A stretch of DNA of 64,000 nt, from positions 186,001 through 250,000 of the forward strand of contig JAGIAD010000001.1 of assembly GCA_017745075.1 (NCBI GenBank), given 5' to 3'. Below, piece by piece: positions 19,383 through 26,523 of the stretch. The notes below the pieces were generated by a model. That model was not told the DNA's origin. It searched no databases and was given only the letters and a program-made list of their open reading frames with translations. The first letter of the stretch is position 1. Every line of letters begins with the position of its first letter. Source of the stretch: Sphingobacteriaceae bacterium. Lineage in GTDB: Bacteria; Bacteroidota; Bacteroidia; Sphingobacteriales; Sphingobacteriaceae. Made by a program: the position numbers and the translations under genes.

Positions 19383-19736
19383 TCAATGCGATTTTTTCTT
19401 TCTAAACTTCCGATCACCATTACCAGCAATAGCGCTTAAACCTACAGATGATTTCTTGCCGCTTTGGGTGAACTCGTAATACTTTTCGTTGAATAGGCCG
19501 GATCTTTCGGCTTCTAACCATTCAGCTACATTAAACTTCTTAATGATCTGCTTGCCGTATATAGTGCAGAAAAACAGGATGTCTGCATTATCCATTCCAG
19601 CATCTTTAAAAGTACATTCTTTATAGAACTGTTGAAGCTTTGCCCGGATCTTATTCCTGAGCTTCTTATACTCATCAATAGAAATCCGGATATCTTCGCT
19701 GTCATTCTTTTTTACTATGAATGTTTCTTCTGCCAT
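19383..19736 (-). CDS. Hypothetical phage protein
   Basis: 117 residues: an acidic N-terminus, a charged helical middle (YKKLRNKIRAKLQQFYKECT), and a basic tail with GNGDRKFRKKKSH. Not recognised. Same strand as and 21 bp upstream of the 71-residue gene. Confidence 0.6.
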   Translation of the reverse strand: MAEETFIVKKNDSEDIRISIDEYKKLRNKIRAKLQQFYKECTFKDAGMDNADILFFCTIYGKQIIKKFNVAEWLEAERSGLFNEKYYEFTQSGKKSSVGLSAIAGNGDRKFRKKKSH

Positions 19737-19750
19737 GATCTACAATATAC

Positions 19751-19784
19751 AAAAAGTGAGCCGAATAATCAAGCTAATCGGCTC
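19751..19784 (-). terminator. Terminator-like hairpin inside the small-gene cassette
   Basis: On the minus strand GAGCCGA / TCGGCTC (7 bp) is followed by CAC and five T. It lies just past the stop of the 73-residue gene, so part of the cassette may be transcribed separately. Confidence 0.55.
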
Positions 19785-19816
19785 AATATATCGGTTTAAG
19801 TTCTGGTGTTATTGGT

Positions 19817-20038
19817 TTAATCTAAGTCCATCATTGATAAACCTATTTTATTTTTAAATCTTTCCAAATGATTTTGAGCATCATTGCACATCATTTCAAT
19901 GTGGTGGCTGTGTCTATCTATTAATTCGGCTAATTCTTGTTTAGTCTGGCATGAATCGATATAATCAGCCTCCAAAAGCCCACCACCAAATAAGTCCCTA
20001 AACTCCTTCATTTGCTTTTTAATTTCTTGATTTTTCAT
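19817..20038 (-). CDS. Small hypothetical protein
   Basis: 73 residues, mostly helical and charged (MKNQEIKKQMKEFRDLFGGG; RHSHHIEMMCNDAQNHLERF). Its ATG overlaps the stop of the upstream 146-residue gene. No family is recognised. Confidence 0.6.
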   Translation of the reverse strand: MKNQEIKKQMKEFRDLFGGGLLEADYIDSCQTKQELAELIDRHSHHIEMMCNDAQNHLERFKNKIGLSMMDLD

Positions 20039-20475
20039 GATTCTTTAGGGTTAAATAAAATAATACTGTTGCCTGTTCTTTCTTGGGCTGATTGCCATTT
20101 TACTTTAAAGGCATTGAATATTATTTCTGCTTCCACAGCTTGACCTTTGTGAAAATAAACAGATTTTGGTAATTCGAGACCATATGGATTAACCTCATAC
20201 ACCTCATTAGCTTGCATTACGCGCTTAAAATGTTCTAGGTTGTCAAATCCAATCATCTTAGCTTGCTTATCGGTAACCTCGCTTAAAGGATCGATTAGTT
20301 GCCAATCTGCTTTCGGTAGTTTATGTCTGATAGTTTTATATCCTTTATCAGACTTTTTCTTATAAATCAAGTAAGATGAATTGCTTTCATTTATCACCAT
20401 AGGTTTAAAATATGGCTCAAACTTTAGCTTAACAGCGAGTATTTCGCCTTGATTTGTTTTTATTGTGACTTGCAT
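20035..20475 (-). CDS. Hypothetical phage protein
   Basis: 146 residues. A beta-rich N-terminus (MQVTIKTNQGEILAVKLKFE) precedes a mixed C-terminal half. No motif is recognised. It overlaps the next gene by 4 bp and follows the Cys-rich gene by 3 bp, so this is a compact leftward operon. Confidence 0.6.
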   Translation of the reverse strand: MQVTIKTNQGEILAVKLKFEPYFKPMVINESNSSYLIYKKKSDKGYKTIRHKLPKADWQLIDPLSEVTDKQAKMIGFDNLEHFKRVMQANEVYEVNPYGLELPKSVYFHKGQAVEAEIIFNAFKVKWQSAQERTGNSIILFNPKES

Positions 20476-20478
20476 AGG

Positions 20479-20688
20479 TTAATCCTCCGATTCAGGTTTG
20501 TTTTCCAGTGGACAGTTAAAATATATGCTTCCATGTTTTCGACTTATTTTGGCATGATAAACATTTTTATTTTTCTGGTCTTCGTGATCGCAATAAATAC
20601 CGAACAAATCACAATCATTTGGCAATCCTGAATTGTCTATTTCATGATGCGGACAATCAACGCAAGAATTTATTTGTAATAATGGCAT
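20479..20688 (-). CDS. Small Cys-rich (probably zinc-binding) protein
   Basis: 69 residues with CVDCPHHE, CDLFGIYCDHED and FNCPLE. Six cysteines and paired His residues suggest one or two structural metal sites. I recall similar small Cys-rich proteins in Bacteroidota phages, but without a known function. Confidence 0.65.
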   Translation of the reverse strand: MPLLQINSCVDCPHHEIDNSGLPNDCDLFGIYCDHEDQKNKNVYHAKISRKHGSIYFNCPLENKPESED

Positions 20689-20690
20689 AA

Positions 20691-21032
20691 TTATACTTTG
20701 TCTTTAAGTGAAGGGGTTATTGACTTTGGCTTAAATCCATCTTCCCTCGTTAGATCTGTCTCGTTTGGCTGAACTTCATACCCAAGCGCTTTCATTGTTG
20801 GGATATCTTCATCGATAACCCCAATAAATGGCGGCAAGTAATTATGTCCGCAACAACAACCTGTTGTTGATATGCCTAAGCCCCATAGCATTCGGATCTC
20901 TTCGGACAAACAAGCATCAACGCATATAATTTCATTTGCAGATCCATAAGCTTGACCGATCATGTGATTAGGCCTGGGAAGGGAAACCTGGTTCCCATAA
21001 CTTCCCGCCTCTATATTTACACAATTACACAT
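20691..21032 (-). CDS. Cys-rich hypothetical phage protein (CCCGH motif)
   Basis: 113 residues with N-terminal MCNCVN, then CVDACLSEEIRMLWGLGIST, GCCCGHNYLPPFIGV and a KALGYEV segment. The pattern of a Cys pair, a helix ending LWGLGI, and CCGH next to IGV is one I recall from widespread phage proteins of unknown function. It is probably a metal-binding domain. Confidence 0.68.
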   Translation of the reverse strand: MCNCVNIEAGSYGNQVSLPRPNHMIGQAYGSANEIICVDACLSEEIRMLWGLGISTTGCCCGHNYLPPFIGVIDEDIPTMKALGYEVQPNETDLTREDGFKPKSITPSLKDKV

Positions 21033-21037
21033 AGTAT

Positions 21038-21268
21038 TTATTTCACTTTTGATTTTTGTTTTTTAGCATAATCCCTGATTGCTTCCTTTGATTTGTAATC
21101 AGCATATAAATCAGCTGCTTTTTGTAGAAATTCATTTATAACTCTATGTCCATTCAAAACTTTGGAATAGAAATCATAAAAGTCTTTGAAATCGACCCAT
21201 TGTTTTCTGATTGCAACCAAGTCCTTAAAATCATTAAAGGTTTTGCAATATTTGATAGCTCCTTTCAT
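21038..21268 (-). CDS. Small hypothetical protein
   Basis: 76 residues, rich in Lys and Phe/Tyr (FNDFKDLVAIRKQWVDFKDF), helical, with a basic C-terminus (YAKKQKSKVK). No known family. It starts 1 bp after the stop of the next gene upstream. Confidence 0.55.
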   Translation of the reverse strand: MKGAIKYCKTFNDFKDLVAIRKQWVDFKDFYDFYSKVLNGHRVINEFLQKAADLYADYKSKEAIRDYAKKQKSKVK

Positions 21269-21269
21269 A

Positions 21270-21467
21270 TCAGTCGTTAAAAATTGTCAAATCGATTCCA
21301 AATTCTTCTAAAACTACTTTATAACACGATTTATAACTCGGTCTTTCAATTGTTTTACCATTAAAAGATAAATGCGTGCCGCAATTAGTTTTAGGCTTAC
21401 CTAAGTAAAGGGTTTCTATCCCAGCCTCATTTAGAAGCTGATTGAGTGATTTTTCTGTATGAATCAT
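21270..21467 (-). CDS. Small hypothetical protein
   Basis: 65 residues, MIHTEKSLNQLLNEAGIETL, with YLGKPKTNCGTHLSFNGKTI and RPSYKSCYKVVLEEFGIDL. Not recognised. It may be a small DNA- or protein-binding moron product. Confidence 0.55.
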   Translation of the reverse strand: MIHTEKSLNQLLNEAGIETLYLGKPKTNCGTHLSFNGKTIERPSYKSCYKVVLEEFGIDLTIFND

Positions 21468-21471
21468 ATGT

Positions 21472-21636
21472 TTAATATTTTAAATCAGTCCAGTGAATTA
21501 ATTGCCCAGTAAAGTCTTTATTGAAGTATTCGAAAAATGCTTCTACAGAATCGAAACCATCGTTGATGGCCAAGGCTGAAAAGTCATTGTGTGATAATTG
21601 GCGTTTATATGTAACTCGTTTGCGTTGATCATATAG
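21472..21636 (-). pseudogene. Small reading frame without a start codon (probable remnant)
   Basis: The frame reads RVTYKRQLSHNDFSALAIND, then GFDSVEAFFEYFN and a C-terminus GQLIHWTDLKY before TAA. That looks like a real protein end, and I recall similar C-termini ending IHWTDLKY in Bacteroidota phage proteins. Upstream it runs into the TAA of the 28-residue peptide without an ATG, GTG or TTG in frame. A nearby ATG (ATGATCAACGC) is in another frame. A 1- or 2-base indel at the start would explain this. Confidence 0.45.
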
Positions 21637-21723
21637 TTATTTAGTTAAGTATGCAGTTAGTGCAAGCAGCACCCACCAAAGGACATGCTTTGCGTTTGTT
21701 AGGGGGGTGTTGGATTGGATCAT
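21637..21723 (-). CDS. Very small membrane peptide (28 aa), paralogue of 13,780-13,872
   Basis: Encodes MIQSNTPLTNAKHVLWWVLL then ALTAYLTK. The ATG overlaps the TGA of the preceding gene (ATGA). The shared pattern with the 30-residue peptide at 13.8 kb (MIQS at the start, W-x-L-L/I hydrophobic core, LTK end) supports expression. Confidence 0.5.
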   Translation of the reverse strand: MIQSNTPLTNAKHVLWWVLLALTAYLTK

Positions 21724-21980
21724 GGCTTAAACTGTCCTTTAATGCCATCCAGCCATATTTTGGCGTAATCAGGATTTTTTAGTTTTTCGAATAGCTTTTC
21801 GAAATCGGCCTGTTTATCACCTTGCCATCTAAGCGTTGCGGAAGTGTATCCGTTTACATACTCATACCAGAACTTAATTGTTAATTCGTGCTCATCAGTA
21901 TCATGATTAAATGTTGTATCAACCAAAAATTGGCTCCCATCAATCACATGAAGGATGGCGAAATCGTCTCTGTTTTCCAT
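21720..21980 (-). CDS. Hypothetical phage protein
   Basis: 86 residues, MENRDDFAILHVIDGSQFLV; acidic N-terminus, aromatic-rich centre (LTIKFWYEYVNGYTSATLRW) and a C-terminal LDGIKGQFKP. It is the first gene after the terminator that ends the RNA island and so heads the leftward small-gene operon. Function unknown. Confidence 0.6.
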   Translation of the reverse strand: MENRDDFAILHVIDGSQFLVDTTFNHDTDEHELTIKFWYEYVNGYTSATLRWQGDKQADFEKLFEKLKNPDYAKIWLDGIKGQFKP

Positions 21981-22013
21981 AAAATATACTTTGTGCCTTC
22001 CGGCGATGTGTCT

Positions 22014-22046
22014 TAAAAAAAGTAGCCGGGGAACCAGCCCGACTAC
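22014..22046 (-). terminator. Strong terminator ending the RNA island transcript
   Basis: On the minus strand GTAGTCGGG and CCCGGCTAC pair (9 bp, one G-U) around a 7-nt loop and are followed by at least seven T. This separates the untranslated island (22.05-22.82 kb) from the small genes downstream. Confidence 0.85.
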
Positions 22047-22066
22047 TAAACCAACCTCAAACTAAA

Positions 22067-22209
22067 CCCGCCAAAACGGGCGAACTATGAAAAGTTTCTT
22101 TTGCCCCATCCTATTGGATTACCCAGCGGATGGGGACTTTGCGCCGATTCGTAATTCGGACTTTATAAGTTGCCCACTAATTGTGGGTATGGTGCGGACT
22201 ATTGGCACC
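22067..22209 (-). ncRNA. String of five hairpins, putative structured RNA
   Basis: Consecutive stem-loops (+ coordinates): CCCG/CGGG near 22,067-22,080; CCCCATCC/GGATGGGG at 22,104-22,135; CCGA/TCGG at 22,144-22,159; CCCAC/GTGGG at 22,173-22,187; GGTGC/GCACC at 22,191-22,209. There is no open reading frame of note. It lies on the same predicted leftward transcript as the tRNAs and is followed directly by a terminator. The family is unknown; the pairing is visible and the RNA function is inferred. Confidence 0.5.
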
Positions 22210-22283
22210 CGATTAACAAAGTTCTTTATGCAATTTCACTCACCTAAATAACATCGTTTCTAAATGTACTCGTCCAGTCCATG

Positions 22284-22403
22284 TGAACAACCCCTGATTT
22301 GAACAGGGATGAAGCAAGCCGTTTTTTCGATTGAGTTTTACACCGTGTTACCGATGGGCATTCTTCTTAACTCATTAGCGTCTACCAATTCCGCCAGTTG
22401 CTC
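22284..22403 (-). tRNA. tRNA-Leu-like element with an expanded anticodon region
   Basis: On the minus strand GAGCAAC pairs with GTTGTTC as a 7-bp acceptor stem. GGCGGAATTGGTAGACGC is a class II (Leu-type) D arm, and CCCTG-TTCAAAT-CAGGG is a normal T arm. The element spans 120 nt, ~35 nt more than a usual tRNA-Leu. No normal 5-bp anticodon stem follows the D arm. Instead TGAGTT and AACTCA could pair around a ~31-nt loop. No CCA is encoded. It may be a degenerate tRNA, an interrupted tRNA, or a tRNA mimic. Confidence 0.5.
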
Positions 22404-22463
22404 AACGCAACAATGTAGCCTGTTGCCGCTTGGTTCCGTTCGTCCGCAATTGAACTAATAGGA

Positions 22464-22539
<76 letters not shown>

Positions 22540-22548
22540 ATTTCAATA

Positions 22549-22660
22549 AACCTTAACAACCCAGGGTATCTATGACGATTTTTTGGCGCCATCCAGATGG
22601 GTTTATCTGGCCTTCTTTGTTCCTTTTACATCACCCCAACTCGTGGGGATTGTTAAGGTT
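22549..22660 (-). ncRNA. 112-nt structured RNA with an 11-bp closing stem
   Basis: AACCTTAACAA (22,549-22,559) pairs perfectly with TTGTTAAGGTT (22,650-22,660). Inside are two good hairpins, CCCCA/TGGGG and CCAGAT/ATCTGG, consistent with a multi-branched fold. It lies 9 nt upstream (in transcript order) of the tRNA-Met. No known RNA family is recognised, and the role is unknown. Confidence 0.55.
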
Positions 22661-22733
22661 AAAAGGTCGCATGTGCGTCCGATATTTTTACCTCCGCTTT
22701 TTGGATCGCCCAGCGCTAAGAGGAGATTTTGAA

Positions 22734-22766
22734 TAAAAAAGCGGTGTTGATTTAATCCCCACCGCT
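22734..22766 (-). terminator. Terminator/attenuator near the start of the RNA island transcript
   Basis: On the minus strand AGCGGTG and CACCGCT form a perfect 7-bp stem with a 13-nt loop, followed by T6. It lies ~50 nt after the predicted start site. It could produce a short RNA of ~80 nt or attenuate the tRNA transcript. Confidence 0.6.
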
Positions 22767-22823
22767 CCAGCTAACACCCAAATTAAAAACCGAAAAAAAT
22801 CAATACCCAAAACTTTCGATACA

Positions 22824-22854
22824 CAAATCTAAAAATAATATTATTTATTTCAAA
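22824..22854 (-). promoter_or_regulatory. Leftward promoter of the RNA island
   Basis: On the minus strand TTTG (22,851-22,854), exactly 19 bp, then TAGATTTG (22,824-22,831) match the Bacteroidota consensus perfectly. It points into the tRNA/structured RNA region. Confidence 0.78.
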
Positions 22855-22857
22855 ACA

Positions 22858-22889
22858 TTTGTATTAAAATAAATAATATTTTATCTTTG
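22858..22889 (+). promoter_or_regulatory. Rightward promoter for the HNH and capsid genes
   Basis: TTTG (22,858-22,861), a 20-bp spacer and TATCTTTG (22,882-22,889) form a near-consensus promoter. It is back-to-back with the leftward one. The two cores are arms of an AT-rich inverted repeat (AATATTATTTATTT / AAATAAATAATATT), so a single protein could control both. Confidence 0.7.
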
Positions 22890-22994
22890 AATGTGCTTAG
22901 GAATTTGTGTGATTGATTGAAGGCTTACCAATTGCAAAAAGGAGATTAGAGAGATCGGGCGCAATTAGGTAGGCTTTTTTTTGTGAGGTGGATT

Positions 22995-23540
22995 ATGCTG
23001 GAGAATTGGAAAGATGTATTAGGGTATGAGGGGCTTTACCAGGTTAGTGACCAAGGTAATGTTAAATCGTTAGATAGAACTTTGCCGCATGGAATTACAA
23101 AAAAGTTTTACCCTTCCAAAATACTAAAAGCAGAGCCGTGTGGATCAGGCTACCTAACAGTTTGTCTCTATATCAAAGGCATTCAAAAAAGACATATGAT
23201 TCACCGGCTTGCAGCAAAAGCCTTCATTCCTAATCCAGAAGAAAAACGCTGTGTGAATCATAAAGATGGTATCAAAACCAATAATAGTATTGAAAATCTT
23301 GAATGGGCCACGCACTCAGAAAACAATTATCATGCCTTTGAAAATGGATTAAAGAAGCCGTCAGAAAAGCAAAGGCATAGTATTATTTCGCGTAACAGCA
23401 AACTTGTTCTTGACACAATTTCCGGCGTTTTCTTCGACAGCTGCAAAGATGCTGCTACGGCATTGGGGTATAACCATAGCACGCTTAAAACATACCTAAA
23501 TGGTGCGTTACCAAACAAATCTAATTTAATATATGCCTAA
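22995..23540 (+). CDS. HNH homing endonuclease (NUMOD4-HNH-NUMOD1)
   Basis: About 181 residues from the ATG at 22,995; an upstream GTG at 22,983 is in frame, but the ATG fits the family start (MLENWKDVLGYEGLYQVSD). Domains in order are NUMOD4 (WKDVLGYEGLYQVSDQGNVK), HNH (MIHRLAAKAFIPNPEE ... CVNHKDGIKTNNSIENLEW) and a C-terminal NUMOD1-like DNA-binding repeat (FFDSCKDAATALGYNHSTLK). It is a free-standing selfish endonuclease inserted between head genes, and it overlaps the protease gene by 8 bp. Confidence 0.92.
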   Translation: MLENWKDVLGYEGLYQVSDQGNVKSLDRTLPHGITKKFYPSKILKAEPCGSGYLTVCLYIKGIQKRHMIHRLAAKAFIPNPEEKRCVNHKDGIKTNNSIENLEWATHSENNYHAFENGLKKPSEKQRHSIISRNSKLVLDTISGVFFDSCKDAATALGYNHSTLKTYLNGALPNKSNLIYA

Positions 23541-24234
23541 GATGAATAATATAGAAACTAAAAGCTTAGAGCAAGTAATAAAAGATGTAGATAATACTGG
23601 TATTGTTACCATGTATGTTTCAGCGTTTGGAAATTTAGATTCCGATGGTGATGTAACTATGCCTGGAGCGTTTACAAAAACCATAAAAGAGAATGCAAAT
23701 AGAGTTCGTCATTTCTTGAATCACGATAGCAGGCTGTTGATCGGGGTTCCGTTGGAAATGAAGGAGGATTCATTCGGATTGCTGGTTAGATCCAAATTAA
23801 ACCTTAATAAAGGCATAGCTAAAGATGCTTATGAGGATTACAAGCTATACAAAGAGAATGACCGCTCTTTGGAGCATAGTATAGGATTTAATGTCGTACG
23901 CCGAGATCAAAAAGATAAAGCTAAAATTCTCGAATATAAGCTTTGGGAATATTCTACTTTGACAGCATGGGCAGCTAACCCTTTGGCATTAACAGTTGAC
24001 TTGAAATCATTCAAGAACGCTGATGAGGTTATCGTAAAAATCAAAGAATTAACAGAAATGTACAACCGGAACTATTCAGATGGCCGGTTGACTGAAATAG
24101 AAAAGCAGCTAAAAGCACTTGATCTAATTGCGCCGTCCGTAAAAGACACCCCATTAGATGAGCCGCAGATAATCGATGCTTTAAAACAATTCAAGTTTCA
24201 AATACAACTAGAAAACTACAAAAATGGAATTTAA
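23533..24234 (+). CDS. Prohead protease (HK97 family)
   Basis: 233 residues. This serine protease cleaves capsid proteins during maturation. The fold markers are visible: YVSAFGNLDSDGDVTMPGAF, then RHFLNHD (catalytic His) and SLEHSIGFNV (catalytic Ser), with the following EYKLWEYSTLTAWAANPLA. The C-terminal ~70 residues are helical. It overlaps the capsid gene by 11 bp. Confidence 0.92.
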   Translation: MPKMNNIETKSLEQVIKDVDNTGIVTMYVSAFGNLDSDGDVTMPGAFTKTIKENANRVRHFLNHDSRLLIGVPLEMKEDSFGLLVRSKLNLNKGIAKDAYEDYKLYKENDRSLEHSIGFNVVRRDQKDKAKILEYKLWEYSTLTAWAANPLALTVDLKSFKNADEVIVKIKELTEMYNRNYSDGRLTEIEKQLKALDLIAPSVKDTPLDEPQIIDALKQFKFQIQLENYKNGI

Positions 24235-25423
24235 AGACATTAAAGAGCTTTTAGATGGCCTAAAGTCTGACTTAGAAAAGTCATTAGACGAAAAAATTAA
24301 AGCTGGTCTGGCTGATCAGATTAAATCATTGGAAGAAAAGATAACTGAGTTAGAAGGCAAAGGCAATGATTCCGAATTAGCTGAAATCAAAAGCGCCGCT
24401 GAATTACTTAAAACACAAGTTGAAAAACTTGATGTTAAGTTGCAGAAGGTAACAATTGCCGCGCCAGAAGCTGGTACGAAATCATTCAACGAGTGCTTGA
24501 AAGAAACCATTGAAGCAAACGCGGATGCCATCAAAGGTCACAAGCCGAATTCTGGTATTGTTAACCTGGATTTAAAAGCTGTTGGTGATATGGGTATCGC
24601 AGCCAACTTCCCTGCTGCCACTGCATTGTATCAAGACACAAGAACTGGCCTGTTAATCAACCCATACGAAAGAACCTTTTTAGGGGATATTCTCCCGAGT
24701 GGTACATCTACCGGAACTCAAATTGTGTATCCACAAGAAAATGGTGGTGAAGGTGGCATTGGAGAGTGGACCAGTGGAGATAAACCACAGGTAGATTACG
24801 ATTTCACCACTCAAACCGTATCATTCGCATGGTTAGCCGGCGTGTGTATTGTTGAGCGAGCGATGCTGGATGATATTCCGTGGTTGATCAGCTATTTGCA
24901 AAACCGCTTGTTGCTTGACTTAAAAGCAAAAGAAAACGATTACATCTTGAACAAAGCTGTAATTGGTTTGCTTGCCAAAGCTACTGCTTATAACGGTGCA
25001 TTTACCAGTGCTGTAGATCGTATTATCGACGCCTCATGGGGTCAGATCGTGGAGGATACAAAAGATATGTATTCGCCTACCCACGTAATCATGAAACCGC
25101 GTGAAGCTGTGAAAATCGGTTTGAATAAAGCTGATGGATCAGGTGAATACGATTTACCACAAGGTTCAGTAGCATTCTCAAACGGTAAACTTCAGGTTGG
25201 CGGATTAGATGTGATAGGTACTACCTCAATGGCAGCAAATAACTTCCTTGCAATGGATGTAAGAGCAACTCAATTCGTTAAACGCTTAGCTCCTGAGCTA
25301 AGAATGTTCGAAGATGCTGCCTTAGCTAAGCAAAACAAAGTTATGTTCCGTATCGAGGAACGCGTAGCGCTTGCTACATACAACACTAATGCGTTGGTTA
25401 AAGGGTTATTAATCCCGGCCTAA
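24224..25423 (+). CDS. Major capsid protein (HK97 fold)
   Basis: 399 residues. Residues ~1-85 are a strongly charged coiled coil (LDGLKSDLEKSLDEKIKAGL ... LKTQVEKLDVKLQKV). This is the delta/scaffold domain expected to be removed by the upstream protease. The core follows, with TALYQDTRTGLLINPYERTF, the E-loop/P-domain region and the C-terminal RIEERVALATYNTNALVKG, typical of HK97-like shells. Confidence 0.93.
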   Translation: MEFKDIKELLDGLKSDLEKSLDEKIKAGLADQIKSLEEKITELEGKGNDSELAEIKSAAELLKTQVEKLDVKLQKVTIAAPEAGTKSFNECLKETIEANADAIKGHKPNSGIVNLDLKAVGDMGIAANFPAATALYQDTRTGLLINPYERTFLGDILPSGTSTGTQIVYPQENGGEGGIGEWTSGDKPQVDYDFTTQTVSFAWLAGVCIVERAMLDDIPWLISYLQNRLLLDLKAKENDYILNKAVIGLLAKATAYNGAFTSAVDRIIDASWGQIVEDTKDMYSPTHVIMKPREAVKIGLNKADGSGEYDLPQGSVAFSNGKLQVGGLDVIGTTSMAANNFLAMDVRATQFVKRLAPELRMFEDAALAKQNKVMFRIEERVALATYNTNALVKGLLIPA

Positions 25424-25434
25424 GGTAAAACGGA

Positions 25435-25461
25435 TTTAGCCGGGATCGTTACCCGGCTTAC
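25435..25461 (+). other. Intercistronic hairpin after the capsid gene
   Basis: AGCCGGG and CCCGGCT pair around a 7-nt loop in the 55-bp gap after the capsid gene, without a T run. It may stabilise the abundant capsid mRNA or partially terminate transcription. Confidence 0.5.
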
Positions 25462-25478
25462 CTTCAAAATTTCAGATT

Positions 25479-25751
25479 ATGATAATCAGATTTGACAAAG
25501 ATCACCTAGACTTTAAAAAGGATGGTGAGTACGATGTAACACCAGATTCGGTAGCGATTTATTTGGTCCGCTTAAAAGTGGCCAAAGAAGTTACTGGACT
25601 GGATGGCAAGCCACCAGTTAAGAAGGCTGCAGCTAAACCGAAAACTCATGCTAAACCAAAAGTTAAAAAGGAAAAGGCACCGGCCAAAGCGAAACAAGCC
25701 AAAGCACCGGTTGAAACCAAAGAGTTAAAAACAACAGTAGAAAATAAGTAA
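25479..25751 (+). CDS. Small head protein with a Lys/Ala-rich tail
   Basis: 90 residues. The first ~45 form a small folded region (MIIRFDKDHLDFKKDGEYDV). The rest is low-complexity Lys-Ala-Pro, like histone tails. The position between the capsid and connector genes suggests a virion or DNA-binding accessory protein, but no family was recognised. Confidence 0.65.
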   Translation: MIIRFDKDHLDFKKDGEYDVTPDSVAIYLVRLKVAKEVTGLDGKPPVKKAAAKPKTHAKPKVKKEKAPAKAKQAKAPVETKELKTTVENK

Positions 25752-26200
25752 TGATTTATCCTAAAGACAAACCAAAAGAGCCCGTAATCACCTACATAAT
25801 TACTGAACCAGTGGCTGAAGAAGTATTGTCTTTAGATGAGGTTAAATCTTTTCTTGTTGTTGATTATGACGATTTCGATACTCTTTTAACCAGGCTAATT
25901 AAGGCCGTTAGGATCAACTTTGAAAGATGGACCGGTATCGCCATTGGTGAAAGACAAATCGAGCTTAAAGGCGATTATGAAAGTGAATATGCTTACATGC
26001 CCTTGGAGCCAATAACCACGCAGGCCGGAGCGAATCAAACTGTAGGTTATACCCGAGAGAATTGCCCTGATGATATTATTATCGCAATGCAAGAAGTTAT
26101 ACATACATGCTTTGAAAATCGGGATAATTCTTCAAAATACAACATTTCCGATTTATGCCAGGAAGCATCGAAAGGATTTAGGAGAAGGGTCGGAATATGA
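25751..26200 (+). CDS. Head-tail connector (gp6-like)
   Basis: 149 residues. LSLDEVKSFLVVDYDDFDTL followed by LLTRLIKAVRINFERWTGIA is the usual start of HK97 gp6 / phage connector proteins, which extend the portal ring. The C-terminal IIIAMQEVIHTCFENRD also fits. Overlaps of 1 and 4 bp link it to its neighbours. Confidence 0.85.
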   Translation: MIYPKDKPKEPVITYIITEPVAEEVLSLDEVKSFLVVDYDDFDTLLTRLIKAVRINFERWTGIAIGERQIELKGDYESEYAYMPLEPITTQAGANQTVGYTRENCPDDIIIAMQEVIHTCFENRDNSSKYNISDLCQEASKGFRRRVGI

Positions 26201-26523
26201 ATGGTGGCAGCTTAACAAAAAAGGTAAAGTTCTTTGAATATAGCTACCAACCAGATGATGCAGGCGGGCAAATTGCCACACCTGTGACTGTTCTTGAAAC
26301 ATTCGGAAAGGTTAAATCCATTACCAGTAGTAAAACACTGGAGGCTTTAAAGGAAGGATTAAACCAGGCGTTCGAATTGCGTATCAGGATGAGAAAAGGA
26401 TTTACACCCAAATCTCATTACTCTATTGAATATAAAGGCCGTGAAATGGTGATTTTAAAAGTCATTAGTGACGAAGAGAGTAGTAAAGAGTGGATTATAA
26501 TCATTGCTAATCGTGAAAGTTAA
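26197..26523 (+). CDS. Head-tail joining / head closure protein
   Basis: 108 residues, beta-rich, with KKVKFFEYSYQPDDAGGQIA, an FELRIRMRKGFTPKSHYSIE barrel segment and an end EWIIIIANRES. It resembles SPP1 gp16 / HK97 stopper proteins by size, composition and position right after the connector. Confidence 0.8.
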   Translation: MNGGSLTKKVKFFEYSYQPDDAGGQIATPVTVLETFGKVKSITSSKTLEALKEGLNQAFELRIRMRKGFTPKSHYSIEYKGREMVILKVISDEESSKEWIIIIANRES

